From: Mixta gaviniae | Lineage (GTDB): Bacteria; Pseudomonadota; Gammaproteobacteria; Enterobacterales; Enterobacteriaceae | NCBI RefSeq assembly: GCF_002953195.1 | Contig: NZ_CP026377.1 | Location: 3,286,001 to 3,350,000, forward strand | DNA length: 64,000 bases | Reading direction: 5' to 3' | Part shown: piece after piece, positions 22,241-31,140 of the stretch | Layout: each line of letters starts with the position of its first letter | Numbering within the stretch: the stretch's first letter is position 1 | Made by a program: the position numbers and the translations under genes | Notes under the pieces: generated by a model | What the model was told of the DNA's origin: nothing | What the model saw: the letters and a program-made list of their open reading frames with translations, nothing else | Databases searched by the model: none

Positions 22241-24241
22241 ATGTCCTCACGTAGAGAACTGGCGAACGCGATTCGTGCGCTGAGCATGGACGCGGTACAA
22301 AAAGCAAAATCGGGCCATCCGGGTGCGCCGATGGGCATGGCGGATATCGCCGAAGTGCTGTGGCGTGATTTTCTCAAACATAACCCGACCAACCCGGCCT
22401 GGGCCGATCGCGACCGTTTTATTCTCTCCAACGGTCATGGTTCCATGCTGCTTTACAGCCTGCTGCATCTGTCCGGCTACGATCTGCCGATTGAGGAACT
22501 GAAAAACTTCCGTCAGCTGCATTCCAAAACCCCGGGCCACCCGGAAATCGGCTATACCCCAGGCGTGGAAACCACTACCGGCCCGCTGGGCCAGGGCCTG
22601 GCAAACGCTGTCGGTCTGGCCATCGCCGAACGCACCCTGGCCGCGCAGTTTAACCGCCCCGATCACGAGATTGTCGATCACAATACCTGGGTCTTTATGG
22701 GCGACGGCTGCCTGATGGAAGGCATCTCGCATGAAGTCTGTTCGCTGGCCGGCACGCTGGGCCTCGGTAAGCTGATCGGCTTCTACGATCACAACGGCAT
22801 CTCTATCGACGGCGAAACCGAAGGCTGGTTCACCGATGATACCGCGAAGCGTTTTGAGGCCTATAACTGGCACGTGGTAAGCGAAGTCGACGGCCACGAT
22901 GCGGAAGCGGTCGCCGCGGCGATCAAAGAGGCGCAGAGCGTTACCGACAAGCCGTCGCTGATTATCTGCCGTACCATCATCGGCTTCGGCTCGCCGAACA
23001 AGGCGGGTAAAGAAGATGCACACGGTGCGCCGCTGGGCGATGACGAAATCGCGCTGACGCGTAAACAGCTGGGCTGGAACTACGGCCCGTTCGAAATCCC
23101 GCAAGAGATTTATCAGCAGTGGGATGCGAAACAGGCGGGTCAGGCGCTGGAAAAAAGCTGGAATGAAAAATTCGCTGCCTATAAAGCCGCCTATCCGGAG
23201 CTGGCTGCAGAGTATACGCGCCGTATGACCGGCGGCATGCCGGAAAACTGGCAGCAGGAAACGCAGAAGTTTATCGAACAGCTGCAGGCGAACGCCAACA
23301 AGATTGCCAGCCGTAAAGCGTCGCAGAATGCGCTGGAAGCCTATGGCAAGCTGCTGCCGGAATTCCTTGGCGGCTCCGCCGACCTGGCGCCGAGCAACCT
23401 CACCATCTGGTCAGGCTCTAAATCGATTAAAGATGATGCGGCGGGCAACTATATTCACTACGGCGTACGCGAATTCGGCATGACCGCTATCGCCAACGGC
23501 ATCGCTCATCACGGCGGCTTTGTGCCTTACACCGCAACCTTCCTGATGTTCGTGGAATATGCGCGTAACGCCGCGCGTATGGCGGCGCTGATGAAAGCGC
23601 GTCAGATTATGGTCTACACCCATGACTCTATCGGTCTGGGCGAAGATGGCCCGACGCACCAGCCGGTGGAGCAGCTCGCCAGCCTGCGTCTGACGCCGAA
23701 TATGAGTACCTGGCGTCCATGCGATCAGGTTGAAACCGCGGTGGCGTGGAAGCATGCCATTGAGCGCCATAACGGCCCGACCGCACTGATCCTGTCGCGT
23801 CAGAACCTGATGCAGCCGGAGCGTACTCCGCAGCAGCTGGCCGATATTTCACGCGGCGGCTATATCCTGCGCGACAGCGAAGGCGCGCCGGAGGTAATCC
23901 TGATTGCGACCGGTTCTGAAGTAGAGATCACGCTGGGCGCGGCAGAGAAGTTGACGCGCGCGGGCCATAAAGTGCGTGTGGTATCGATGCCCTCTACCGA
24001 CCTGTTCGATAAACAAGATGCGGCCTACCGTGAATCGGTGCTGCCTTCAACCGTTACTGCGCGTGTTGCGGTGGAAGCGGGCATCGCGGACTACTGGTAT
24101 AAGTATGTTGGCCTGAACGGCGCGATTGTCGGCATGACGACCTTCGGTGAATCAGCGCCGGCGGACAAACTGTTCGCGGAGTTCGGCTTTACCGTTGAGA
24201 ATATCGTCAGCCATGCGGAAGCGCTGCTGAAGCCGCACTGA
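22241..24241 (+). CDS. tktB: Transketolase 2
   Basis: Transketolase uses thiamine diphosphate to transfer two-carbon units in the pentose phosphate pathway. The 666 residues (E. coli TktB 667) show the ThDP-binding motif beginning MGDGCLMEG, the substrate site HGAPLG, and the central domain sequence [21 protein letters not shown]. The C-terminal domain follows from about residue 535. The start ATG is 82 bases after talA and has an AGGGAG-type ribosome binding site. The name follows synteny with E. coli talA-tktB; a tktA copy is expected elsewhere in the genome. Confidence 0.94.
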   Translation: MSSRRELANAIRALSMDAVQKAKSGHPGAPMGMADIAEVLWRDFLKHNPTNPAWADRDRFILSNGHGSMLLYSLLHLSGYDLPIEELKNFRQLHSKTPGHPEIGYTPGVETTTGPLGQGLANAVGLAIAERTLAAQFNRPDHEIVDHNTWVFMGDGCLMEGISHEVCSLAGTLGLGKLIGFYDHNGISIDGETEGWFTDDTAKRFEAYNWHVVSEVDGHDAEAVAAAIKEAQSVTDKPSLIICRTIIGFGSPNKAGKEDAHGAPLGDDEIALTRKQLGWNYGPFEIPQEIYQQWDAKQAGQALEKSWNEKFAAYKAAYPELAAEYTRRMTGGMPENWQQETQKFIEQLQANANKIASRKASQNALEAYGKLLPEFLGGSADLAPSNLTIWSGSKSIKDDAAGNYIHYGVREFGMTAIANGIAHHGGFVPYTATFLMFVEYARNAARMAALMKARQIMVYTHDSIGLGEDGPTHQPVEQLASLRLTPNMSTWRPCDQVETAVAWKHAIERHNGPTALILSRQNLMQPERTPQQLADISRGGYILRDSEGAPEVILIATGSEVEITLGAAEKLTRAGHKVRVVSMPSTDLFDKQDAAYRESVLPSTVTARVAVEAGIADYWYKYVGLNGAIVGMTTFGESAPADKLFAEFGFTVENIVSHAEALLKPH

Positions 24242-24275
24242 TTGGCTGATAAGGCCGCGCAGTAGGCTACTTAAG

Positions 24276-24306
24276 AAAAAAGCACGCCACCCGGCGTGCT
24301 TTTTTA
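24276..24306 (+). terminator. Terminator of tktB
   Basis: The stem AAAAAGCACGCC / GGCGTGCTTTTT closes a short loop and ends in six T, 34 bases after the tktB stop codon. It marks the end of the conserved block; the AT-rich accessory region begins right after it. Confidence 0.85.
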
Positions 24307-24672
24307 TGGATAACGCCTGCCGCTATACGGAGTAGCCGTAAAGCGGCGCACAGCGCATTATTCTGCCTGTATGCAGCCTGCCAATATATTGGATAACTAC
24401 GGGTAAAGACTCTGTTATTTAATTAAAGCCATTAATAATAAATTTCATTATTTATAGTGTGCGAATTGTTTTATTTATCGGAAGCTCATCCAGCGTGGAT
24501 AAACAGAAGCGTTAATAATAACACGTTACCTTGACCGCTATTAACGCTGCGAACTTTTCCATCTCCCAGAAAATAATCCAGCACAACTCACATATTTATT
24601 ATTATTTTCTTTTTCGCGGGTAATTTCATCATTAGGTTGTTAAGCAGGGATAGACCGAAAAGGGATTACACC
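24307..24672. other. AT-rich leader of the DUF3289-DUF943-hcp patch
   Basis: These 366 bases contain no gene I can support and are clearly richer in A/T than the flanks. A perfect 10-bp inverted repeat, AGCGTTAATA at 24508-24517 and TATTAACGCT at 24539-24548, is 21 bases apart and could be an operator or mRNA stem. The ribosome binding site of the next gene (AAGGGA) is at about 24660-24665. Confidence 0.4.
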
Positions 24673-25452
24673 ATGACGGCAATGTTGTCACACTCTACAA
24701 TGGATTTACCCTGCCTGCTTTTTGCCACGCAGCATGAGATGGATGATTACTGCGCCCCGGATATGTTGTATGGCGATCTGTCCGCAGAGGTGCTGCGCCG
24801 GCAGTATCATCTGCACGATATCTCCGCGCGTATCAATCCTTTTACCCATCCAGACCGGGATGAGAGCGCGCGTATCCTGTTCGATGAGTTCCGCTATTTG
24901 TCCGATACGTTTGCATTCTGGGGGCCGTATAAAAGTCTGGCAAGAACCATGATTTCCCATATGCAGTATGGTCATGGCACGGTGTTCAGCGATCCGTTGC
25001 TGGACCAGGCGATGGCGGAACATGGTTCTATGGACAGAAGCCTTAACTTGATGAGTGCTATACTTGCTGGTTCTGGCGTATTCTTGAAAGATGATATCGT
25101 TGATTTGTCCTTTGAAACTTTAGCAACGCTGATAAAACAAACCCGACTGCCGAAATTTGATAGTTTCCAGGACAGATTTAATAGTCTTGGGATAACTGTT
25201 CATGATACATGGTCGACCCATATTTACCTTGACGCCATATATTTTAAAAATAACAATTACATTGCCAGGTTGAGATTTAAATTTCAGGATCATTTTGGGC
25301 TTGATACTACTGATATTACTAATATGCTTTACAGAAACTTTCGCTTGTTTCGGATTTGGTTTGTTTTACAATGATGGACTGAATATAGCTTTCACCCTTT
25401 CATTACTGAAATAAATACAGTAGCAGAAATTAAGATTAAGCCAATAAAATGA
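24673..25452 (+). pseudogene. DUF3289-family gene interrupted by an in-frame TGA
   Basis: The first 233 codons from the ATG at 24673 (ribosome binding site AAGGGA) encode a DUF3289-type protein: an early motif PCLLFATQHEMDDYCA, then MISHMQYGHGTVFSD, GITVHDTWSTHI and FQDHFGLDTTDI, ending at RIWFVLQ. Here a TGA at 25372-25374 stops the frame. The same frame continues as WTEYSFHPFITEIN to a second TGA at 25450-25452, and this tail looks like the normal C-terminus of the family. The second stop overlaps the next start by four bases (ATGA), as expected for the intact operon. An upstream in-frame start at 24637 lacks a good ribosome binding site. DUF3289 proteins occur near type VI secretion genes in enterics; their function is not known to me. 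The stop could be real decay or a sequencing error. Confidence 0.75.
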
Positions 25453-25859
25453 AAAAGTTACCCTGCTTAATCCTGATTTTCACTTTATTAAGCGTCGGAC
25501 ACCCATTCTTTTATCCAACTAAATTAATTGGTGTTCATCAACCTTCTGACAACGTAATCGTATTGATTGTGGATCACTTCCCATGGACTAAAAAAGGGAA
25601 AATAAGCTGGTGGGAAAACAACCGCAGTAAAATATTTAACAGGCTGAAATTTGATAAAGAAAAATACTTCATATTTATTTACAACACCCACTATAAAAAA
25701 GATTCCGGTACCGATCAGGATAGCGATCTCCTCTGCTTTGAAGATATGGCTACCGAACAAAATTGCATCTCTAAAGAGAATCGTCCGCTGATTGTGTGGC
25801 ACTACCCTGACGGACATACCGAGTATGAAACAGAAAGCCTTCTGCGGCGCTTCTATTAA
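25449..25859 (+). CDS. DUF943-family small membrane or secreted protein
   Basis: The protein has 136 residues with one N-terminal hydrophobic segment (about 4-21), which is either a signal or a membrane anchor. The conserved stretches VDHFPWTKKGKISWW, LLCFEDM and a downstream NCI are what I recall of DUF943. It has no known activity. It starts inside the stop codon of the full-length DUF3289 frame (ATGA overlap) and lies 65 bases before hcp. The codons are A/T-rich, unlike the backbone. A toxin-partner or immunity role is possible but only inferred from position. Confidence 0.7.
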   Translation: MKKLPCLILIFTLLSVGHPFFYPTKLIGVHQPSDNVIVLIVDHFPWTKKGKISWWENNRSKIFNRLKFDKEKYFIFIYNTHYKKDSGTDQDSDLLCFEDMATEQNCISKENRPLIVWHYPDGHTEYETESLLRRFY

Positions 25860-25924
25860 AACCGCAGTGATATCCATCAAGCCTCAGGGCTAACTATTTT
25901 TACCCATCAATACAGGAGTCAGGG

Positions 25925-26407
25925 ATGAGCATTGATCTTTTTTTAAAAATTGACGGCATTCAGGGAGAGGCAAAGGATGCAAACCATAAGGGCTGGATTA
26001 CCCTTTCCGGTTTTAACTGGGGCGCCAGCCAGCCGGGCAATATGCAAACAGGCGGCGGCGGCGGCGCAGGTCGGGTGACCTGGCGCGATCTCATGGTTAA
26101 TGCGCCTGTCGATCGGGCAACGCCTGCGGTAGCACATTATCTTGCCGCCGGCAGGCATATCAATAAGGTCGAGCTGTCCGCCTGCAAGGCGGGCGATCCG
26201 CAGATTGAATATATGCGCATCACGCTTGAAGAAGTGATATTAACTAACGTCAGCTACAGCGGCGCCGCAGGCGCGGTGCAAATCAATATGGCTTACCATT
26301 TTCAGGCGGCCAGCGTTCGCCAGCAATACTGGGAGCAGACGGAAAGCGGTGGCAAAGGCGCCGAAGCGGCATCGGGCTGGAATATCAAAGAAAATAAAGC
26401 GCTGTAA
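25925..26407 (+). CDS. hcp: Hcp-family type VI secretion tube protein (orphan)
   Basis: Hcp forms stacked hexameric rings that make the inner tube of the type VI secretion system and often carries effectors. The protein has 160 residues. The family start SIDLFLKIDGIQGEAKD is followed by ITLSGFNWGASQPG, the segment INKVELSACKAG, and IEYMRITLEEVILTNVSYSG. A glycine run (GGGGG) sits in an exposed loop region near residues 43-47. The ribosome binding site is AGGAGTCAGGG. No other type VI core gene is in the window, so the machinery must be elsewhere or absent. Its base composition is more GC-rich than that of the two genes before it. Confidence 0.9.
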   Translation: MSIDLFLKIDGIQGEAKDANHKGWITLSGFNWGASQPGNMQTGGGGGAGRVTWRDLMVNAPVDRATPAVAHYLAAGRHINKVELSACKAGDPQIEYMRITLEEVILTNVSYSGAAGAVQINMAYHFQAASVRQQYWEQTESGGKGAEAASGWNIKENKAL

Positions 26408-26764
26408 TCTTCATTTCCCTGCCGCGTGCCGGTTGCGCGGCGTGTTCAGGCCGGTTATTCACCCGTTTTTGCTCTCTTTCCCGTCTGCTTATTTTACTCA
26501 GCGGCCTTCGCTCTCCGGCGAAAACAGCGGATAAATTAGCGTTGGCTTTTAACGATGGCCTCTCTTCAGTCGCCCGCGAAGGCCTGTACCCGATTGCGCA
26601 GACGGTTGCCGGCCGGCAACCGTCTGCGCAATCGGGCGCATCCGCCTCATCGCCACGCCGACAGGCGCTGAGGAGATAAAGCGGCAAAAAATAGTGCTGC
26701 TCCCCTCTTTCCGTCGCCGGGAAAGCGATTACTATAATTTACCTTTCGCTTAACCTGATGGATA
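26408..26764. other. hcp-ampH intergenic region
   Basis: This 357-base stretch contains no gene I can support. Its striking feature is the 48-bp perfect palindrome at 26589-26636, listed separately. No clear terminator follows hcp; GCCGCG at 26421-26426 and CGCGGC at 26436-26441 could form a weak stem. Confidence 0.4.
26589..26636. repeat. 48-bp perfect palindrome without spacer
   Basis: The left arm begins CCCGATTGCGCAGACGG at 26589. The right arm (26613-26636) is its exact reverse complement, with the centre at GGCCGGCC. All 24 base pairs match and there is no spacer; identity ends at 26588/26637. No T tract follows on either strand, so it is not a classical terminator. It could be a cruciform-forming site, a recombination footprint or a protein-binding site. 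Confidence 0.9.
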
Positions 26765-27970
26765 TTGTCTCCGTTGAAAACTCGCTTTTATTTGCTGGCC
26801 GCACTCTTTGCCACCCTGCCGCTGCGCAGCCAGGCTACGGCCGCCACGTCGCCGGATCCCCTTCTGGCCTCGCAAATTGTTGATCGTTATGCCGAACACA
26901 TCTTTTACGGCACCGCCGCGACCGGGATGGCGCTGGTGGCGATAGACGGCAACCAGCGCGTTTTCGCCAGTTTCGGCGAAACCCGCCCCGGCAATCAGAC
27001 GCGCCCGCAGAAAGATTCGCTGATCCGCATCGCCTCGCTCAGTAAACTGATGACCAGCGAAGTCATGCTGAAAATGGCCGAACAGGACCGCATCCATCTG
27101 GAAGATCCGCTGGCGAAATATGCGCCGCCGGGCGCACGTGTGCCCGATTATGCCGGCCAGCCGATGCGCCTGATCCATCTGTCGACTCATACCAGCGGGC
27201 TGCCGCGCGAGCAGCCCGGCGGTAAAGCGGGCCGCCCGGTTTTTGTCTGGCCCACCAAAAGCGATCGCTGGAGCTGGCTGCAGCAGGCGCAGCTCACCTC
27301 GCCGCCCGGCGTGCGTGCCGCCTACTCCAATCTTGCTTATGATCTGCTGGCGGACGCGCTGTCGCGCGCGGCGGGAACGCCTTACCCTGCGCTGTTTCGT
27401 CAGCTGATCGCGCGTCCGCTGGGAATGAAAGACACCACCTTCACTCCTTCGCCGGAACAGTGCGGTCGGCTGATGGTGCCGGAGCGCGGCGCCAGCCCCT
27501 GCAGCAACACGCTGGCCGCCATCGGCAGCGGCGGCGTCTACTCCACGCCTGAGGATATGGGCCGCTGGATGCAGCAGTTTCTGAACTCCGACATTAACGT
27601 GCGCACGCCGCAAATCGATCGTCTGCAAACGCTTATCTATCAGCGCAGCCAGCTGACCAAAGTGGAAGGCATGGACGTGCCGGGCAAGGCGGAAGCCTTA
27701 GGGATGGGATGGGTCTATATGGCGCCGGCTGACGGGCATCCGGGCATTATTCAAAAAACCGGCGGCGGCGGCGGCTTTATCACCTATATGGCAATGGTGC
27801 CGCAGCATAACGTTGGCGTGTTTGTGGTGGTAACGCGTACTAACCTGACGCGCTTCCGCGCCATGAGCGACGGCGTTAACGACCTGCTGACAGAGCTTAT
27901 CGGCAACAAAACCGGTTCGCCAATGATGGTGCAGGCGATTGGTCAGAGCAGCGAATCCGCTTCCCGTTAA
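26765..27970 (+). CDS. ampH: D-alanyl-D-alanine carboxypeptidase/endopeptidase AmpH
   Basis: AmpH is a periplasmic penicillin-binding protein of the class C beta-lactamase fold that trims and cleaves peptidoglycan cross-links. The protein starts with a signal peptide (RFYLLAALFATLPLRSQATA). Catalytic motifs are SxxK in RIASLSKLM, YxN in AAYSNLA and KTG in IIQKTGGGGG. It matches E. coli AmpH along its whole length, apart from a few extra C-terminal residues. No ATG fits: the start is TTG at 26765 or TTG at 26774 (KTRFYLL), and I list the longer one. ampH is not at this locus in E. coli. Confidence 0.9.
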   Translation: MSPLKTRFYLLAALFATLPLRSQATAATSPDPLLASQIVDRYAEHIFYGTAATGMALVAIDGNQRVFASFGETRPGNQTRPQKDSLIRIASLSKLMTSEVMLKMAEQDRIHLEDPLAKYAPPGARVPDYAGQPMRLIHLSTHTSGLPREQPGGKAGRPVFVWPTKSDRWSWLQQAQLTSPPGVRAAYSNLAYDLLADALSRAAGTPYPALFRQLIARPLGMKDTTFTPSPEQCGRLMVPERGASPCSNTLAAIGSGGVYSTPEDMGRWMQQFLNSDINVRTPQIDRLQTLIYQRSQLTKVEGMDVPGKAEALGMGWVYMAPADGHPGIIQKTGGGGGFITYMAMVPQHNVGVFVVVTRTNLTRFRAMSDGVNDLLTELIGNKTGSPMMVQAIGQSSESASR

Positions 27971-27981
27971 TCCGCTTTCTC

Positions 27982-28007
27982 CGCCCTTCGGCGAGAGCCG
28001 GAGGGCG
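27982..28007. terminator. Hairpin between convergent ampH and ypfG
   Basis: CGCCCTTCGGC / GCCGGAGGGCG with loop GAGA (one T-G wobble) lies in the 42 bases between the two stop codons. It has no T tract, so it is a weak or factor-assisted terminator at best. Confidence 0.4.
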
Positions 28008-28012
28008 TGCTG

Positions 28013-29074
28013 TCAGGGTGGCGTCGGGCGCTGGCTCACCCACAGTGTCGGCCACTCGTCGCTGCCGTGCCAGGCGTCGCAGGTACTCTCTTCCGCATAC
28101 TCCGCCAGGGTAAATTCCTGACCGTTAAACTGCCAGCGCGTGGCGTTGCCACAATCCCCTAAACCGCGGCCTTTGGCGTAGGTATAGAGCTGCCCGGTGG
28201 CGACATCATATTCGGCGTTGATGATTTCCATCTGCTTTTCGCTGCGCGTCGGCGGAACGAAAGGCAGCGTCAGCGTCAGGCCGCGCGCCTGATAGGGTTG
28301 CACGCGGGTCACTTCAAAGGCGAGATCGATCATGTTGTAAGCGCCCATTTCACAGCTGACCAGCAGCAGCGCTTTGCTGTCGGTCAATGGCGCGACGCTC
28401 ACTTCGCGTCGCATCGGATCGAGCGAGCATTCATCAGCGTTGACACGCCAGGTGCCGTAATCGATAAGCCCGGTGGTTTCTTCGCGCGTCAGCGCGGCGG
28501 GCGGACGCTCAGGTGAGCGCATCACCGGCAATGCCGGCTCCGGCGGCACATCCCAGGCCGGGCGATTGCCGCGTTTGATCCAGGCGCTCAGGCTGCCGAC
28601 GCGGCCCTGTATATCATCCATCAGCAGCAGTGCCGCTTTCAGCCCATGTAACGAAATGGTCGCCTGCGGGCGCCACGTCACCTGGATATTGTCGGCGTTC
28701 ATTATCTGCCCCAAAAACTCATCGATAGCGATGGCGTGCGCCGTCTCAAGGTGGTGAGGCTCAACGGTCCAGTGTTTGAAATCGGGCCGGAGACGCTGCT
28801 GATCGAGCAGTAAATTATCCTGCAGCGCAGCGCCCTTCAGCTCGCCCGTATAGCGGTTGCCGTAATCGATACGCAACAGCGGGCGATCGTTAGTGCCGGC
28901 ATGGCGGGAAAGGGTCATCACCAGGCCATTATCGCCGGGAAGATTACGGGCCACACAATAATTAAGGTTATTACAGGTGATCTGCCAGTCGGTAAATGTC
29001 TTCTGCAACGGCGCCGCCTGCGCGCTGGCAATAAAAAGAAAAGGCAACAACAGCGATTTCATCCAGTAAGGCAT
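28013..29074 (-). CDS. ypfG: DUF1176-family protein YpfG
   Basis: This exported protein of unknown function has 353 residues (E. coli YpfG 347). It has a short signal peptide ending at AQA before PLQKTFTDWQITCNN. Family stretches include LNYCVARN, ISLHGLKAALLLMDD, SLDPMRREV, KGRGLGDCG and DAWHGSDEWPTLW. Conserved cysteines may form disulfides in the periplasm. In E. coli ypfG follows tktB directly; here a 3.7-kb accessory patch separates them. A second ATG four codons in is possible, but the first has the better spacing to GGG. Confidence 0.88.
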   Translation of the reverse strand: MPYWMKSLLLPFLFIASAQAAPLQKTFTDWQITCNNLNYCVARNLPGDNGLVMTLSRHAGTNDRPLLRIDYGNRYTGELKGAALQDNLLLDQQRLRPDFKHWTVEPHHLETAHAIAIDEFLGQIMNADNIQVTWRPQATISLHGLKAALLLMDDIQGRVGSLSAWIKRGNRPAWDVPPEPALPVMRSPERPPAALTREETTGLIDYGTWRVNADECSLDPMRREVSVAPLTDSKALLLVSCEMGAYNMIDLAFEVTRVQPYQARGLTLTLPFVPPTRSEKQMEIINAEYDVATGQLYTYAKGRGLGDCGNATRWQFNGQEFTLAEYAEESTCDAWHGSDEWPTLWVSQRPTPP

Positions 29075-29545
29075 TTAATGACCCGATCCCTAAATTAATT
29101 CATTGATGATAGCGCAACGACGGCGGTTCAACATGCCTTTCTCCGGCCCGGCGGGAAAAGAGGCCGGAAGCGCGTCTGAACAAACCAGGGTGTTAACGTA
29201 ACGGCATGATTCATCATCCTTTGCCCTCCGCATGACCTCAATCGGATTTCTCGGACTCTGCGGCGGCGTCATAAAACGGTCAAACACGCATAAACGGGCA
29301 GAACCGGTCACGTTATTTTTTCTGTCAAACGGGTTTCGCTGTGGCATTAATAGAGGCTTAACGGCAAAACAGCGGGGTTATTTGTGATCATAATCACACA
29401 AAAGTGAAATAAGAATCTTTCTTTGCATATTTAACAGGAAGACAGTCACTTATTTATCCGTCACGTTTTTCTCGCCCCGGGAGTTTTGTCCAGGGCACAT
29501 TTTGCGATCCCGCTATCCATTACTTTTATTGCACCGGAGGAAATC
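29075..29545 (+). promoter_or_regulatory. Promoter region with a perfect CRP box before the DeoR-type gene
   Basis: These 471 bases hold no gene I can support. At 29383-29398 the sequence TGTGATCATAATCACA has both perfect CRP half sites (TGTGA-N6-TCACA), with palindromic flanks. AT-rich sequence with TATTTA at about 29428-29433 follows and may be the -10 element. The box fits catabolite control of a sugar operon. The ribosome binding site of the next gene is CGGAGGAAAT at 29535-29544. Confidence 0.7.
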
Positions 29546-30376
29546 ATGTTGCCTGTTGAGCGTCAGCGAAAAATCATTGAGGAATTAAATCTGAATGGTC
29601 GGGTGCTGGTTAATGAACTGGTTAAATCATGTCGCGTCTCGCAGGAAACGATTCGCCGCGATCTGAGCCAGCTGGAAAAAAACGGTATTTTACAGCGTAG
29701 CCACGGCGGCGCGGTGATTAATCAACGACGTCAGGGAAATAATAATCATAACCGCACGTTATATCATGAAAATGAGGCGACCTTTCGCCAAAGGATGAAT
29801 GAAAACGAGCAGCAAAAAATGCAGATCGCGAAACGCGCGCTCGATTTTATCTCCGTCGGTGACTGTCTGCTGCTCGACAGCAGTACCACCTGCTGGTTTC
29901 TGGCGCGGCAGCTGCCCGATATTGAACTGACCGTGCTGACCAATTCCCTGCGCACCATTCAGGCGCTGGCGGTAAAAAGCCACATCCGCACGATTTGTCT
30001 CGGTGGAGAATATTCTGACCGCTATGAGGATTTTCATGGCGTGGTGGCGGAATTACCGTTAAAGGAATTTTTGATCAACAAGATCTTTTTTTCCTGCAGC
30101 GGACTCGGCAGCGACGGTTATTTACGCGAGGGTAATGAAAACGGCGCGAATTTAAAGCAGCAGATGCTGCTGGCGGCGGAAAGGAAATATTTACTGATGG
30201 ACGCCGGTAAATTTTCCCGCCCCTCATTTGCCCGTATTTGCCATTACCGCGATGTGGATTTTCTGATTACCGACAACCTGAAAGATAAAGCCCTACAGCA
30301 GGAGCTGGCGTGGAACGGCGTGAACGTGATCGACTGTTCGCAGCGCGCGCAATCCGTACAGCTGATTAATTACTGA
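29546..30376 (+). CDS. DeoR-family transcriptional regulator
   Basis: The protein has 276 residues from the ATG at 29546, chosen for its strong ribosome binding site; a TTG 20 codons upstream is unlikely. The N-terminal DeoR helix-turn-helix (MLPVERQRKIIEELN, then VNELVKSCRVSQETIRRDLSQLE) ends with the typical LQRSHGGAV. The C-terminal sugar-phosphate sensor domain follows (LLDSSTTCWFLARQL; LTVLTNSLRTIQAL; FFSCSGLGSDGYL). It should repress or activate the adjacent sugar genes in response to a phosphorylated sugar. Its stop shares one base with an ATG of the next reading frame. Since those genes are broken, the regulator may have lost its targets. Confidence 0.9.
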   Translation: MLPVERQRKIIEELNLNGRVLVNELVKSCRVSQETIRRDLSQLEKNGILQRSHGGAVINQRRQGNNNHNRTLYHENEATFRQRMNENEQQKMQIAKRALDFISVGDCLLLDSSTTCWFLARQLPDIELTVLTNSLRTIQALAVKSHIRTICLGGEYSDRYEDFHGVVAELPLKEFLINKIFFSCSGLGSDGYLREGNENGANLKQQMLLAAERKYLLMDAGKFSRPSFARICHYRDVDFLITDNLKDKALQQELAWNGVNVIDCSQRAQSVQLINY

Positions 30377-30396
30377 TGCAACCCGACGGAGATACG

Positions 30397-31140
30397 ATGA
30401 AAAAGAACCTTACCCTCTGTGCCCTGCTCGCGCTGTTTGCTGCCTCTCCGGCTTTCGCCGCCGACAAACTACGGATGGGCATTGTGGTGAAAATCGGCGG
30501 CATTCCGTGGTTTAACGCCATGGAAGCGGGCATTAAAAGCGAGGCGGCGAAACGCGGCATCGATGCCTGGCAGGTCGGCCCTACCGCCGCCGATCCCGCT
30601 TTGCAGGTGCGCGCTATCGAAGATTTGATCGCGCAGAAGGTCGATATCATCGGCGTGGTGCCCAACGATCCGCAGGTGCTGGAGCCAGTGTTAAAGCGGG
30701 CTCACGACGCCGGCATCAAAATCATCACCCATGAATCACCCGGCCAGAAGTACGCCGACTGGGATTTCGAGCTGATCGATGCCGATACCCACGGCATTAA
30801 CCATATGAAGGCGCTGGCGCAGTGTATGCATGAAGAGGGCCAGTACGCGATGTATGTCGGTAGCCTGACGGTACCGCTGCATCAGCAGTGGACCGACGCA
30901 GCGCTGAAATATCAGCAGCAGCACTATCCACGGATGCAGCGGGTAACGGATAAGTTCGGCGTCGGCGAATCGCTTGATAGTTCCGTTCGCACGACCAATG
31001 AGCTGATGTCCAAATATCCCGATCTGAAAGGCATTATGGCATTCGGCTCGCAGGGGCCAATCGGCGCCGGGCGCGCGGTGCTTAACCGCAACAAAACCCA
31101 ACAGATCTGCGTAATCGGCGCGTTCAGCCCGGGCCAGGGG
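30397..31140 (+). pseudogene. Sugar ABC transporter substrate-binding protein gene, 3' truncated
   Basis: The frame begins with a signal peptide (LTLCALLALFAASPAFAA) and a periplasmic-binding protein of the LsrB/RbsB type (DKLRMGIVVKIGGIPWFNAMEAG; IDIIGVVPNDPQVLEPVL region; KGIMAFGSQGPIGAGRAV; CVIGAFSPGQG). At about 31140 the family sequence stops abruptly. The reading frame runs on to 31263 through unrelated residues, because the DNA from 31139 belongs to a kinase gene in another frame. About the last quarter of the binding protein is missing. The start at 30397 has GGAG five bases upstream. The gene follows the DeoR-type regulator. I infer a deletion that also removed the transporter's ATPase and permease genes. 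Confidence 0.8.

Noticed and set aside
25372..25374. TGA read as selenocysteine in the DUF3289 gene
   Set aside because: No stem-loop like a SECIS element is apparent just after the codon, and the family is not known to use selenocysteine.
29090..29347. 85-codon frame on the minus strand before ypfG
   Set aside because: No ribosome binding site, no family, and it occupies the promoter region of the DeoR-type gene.
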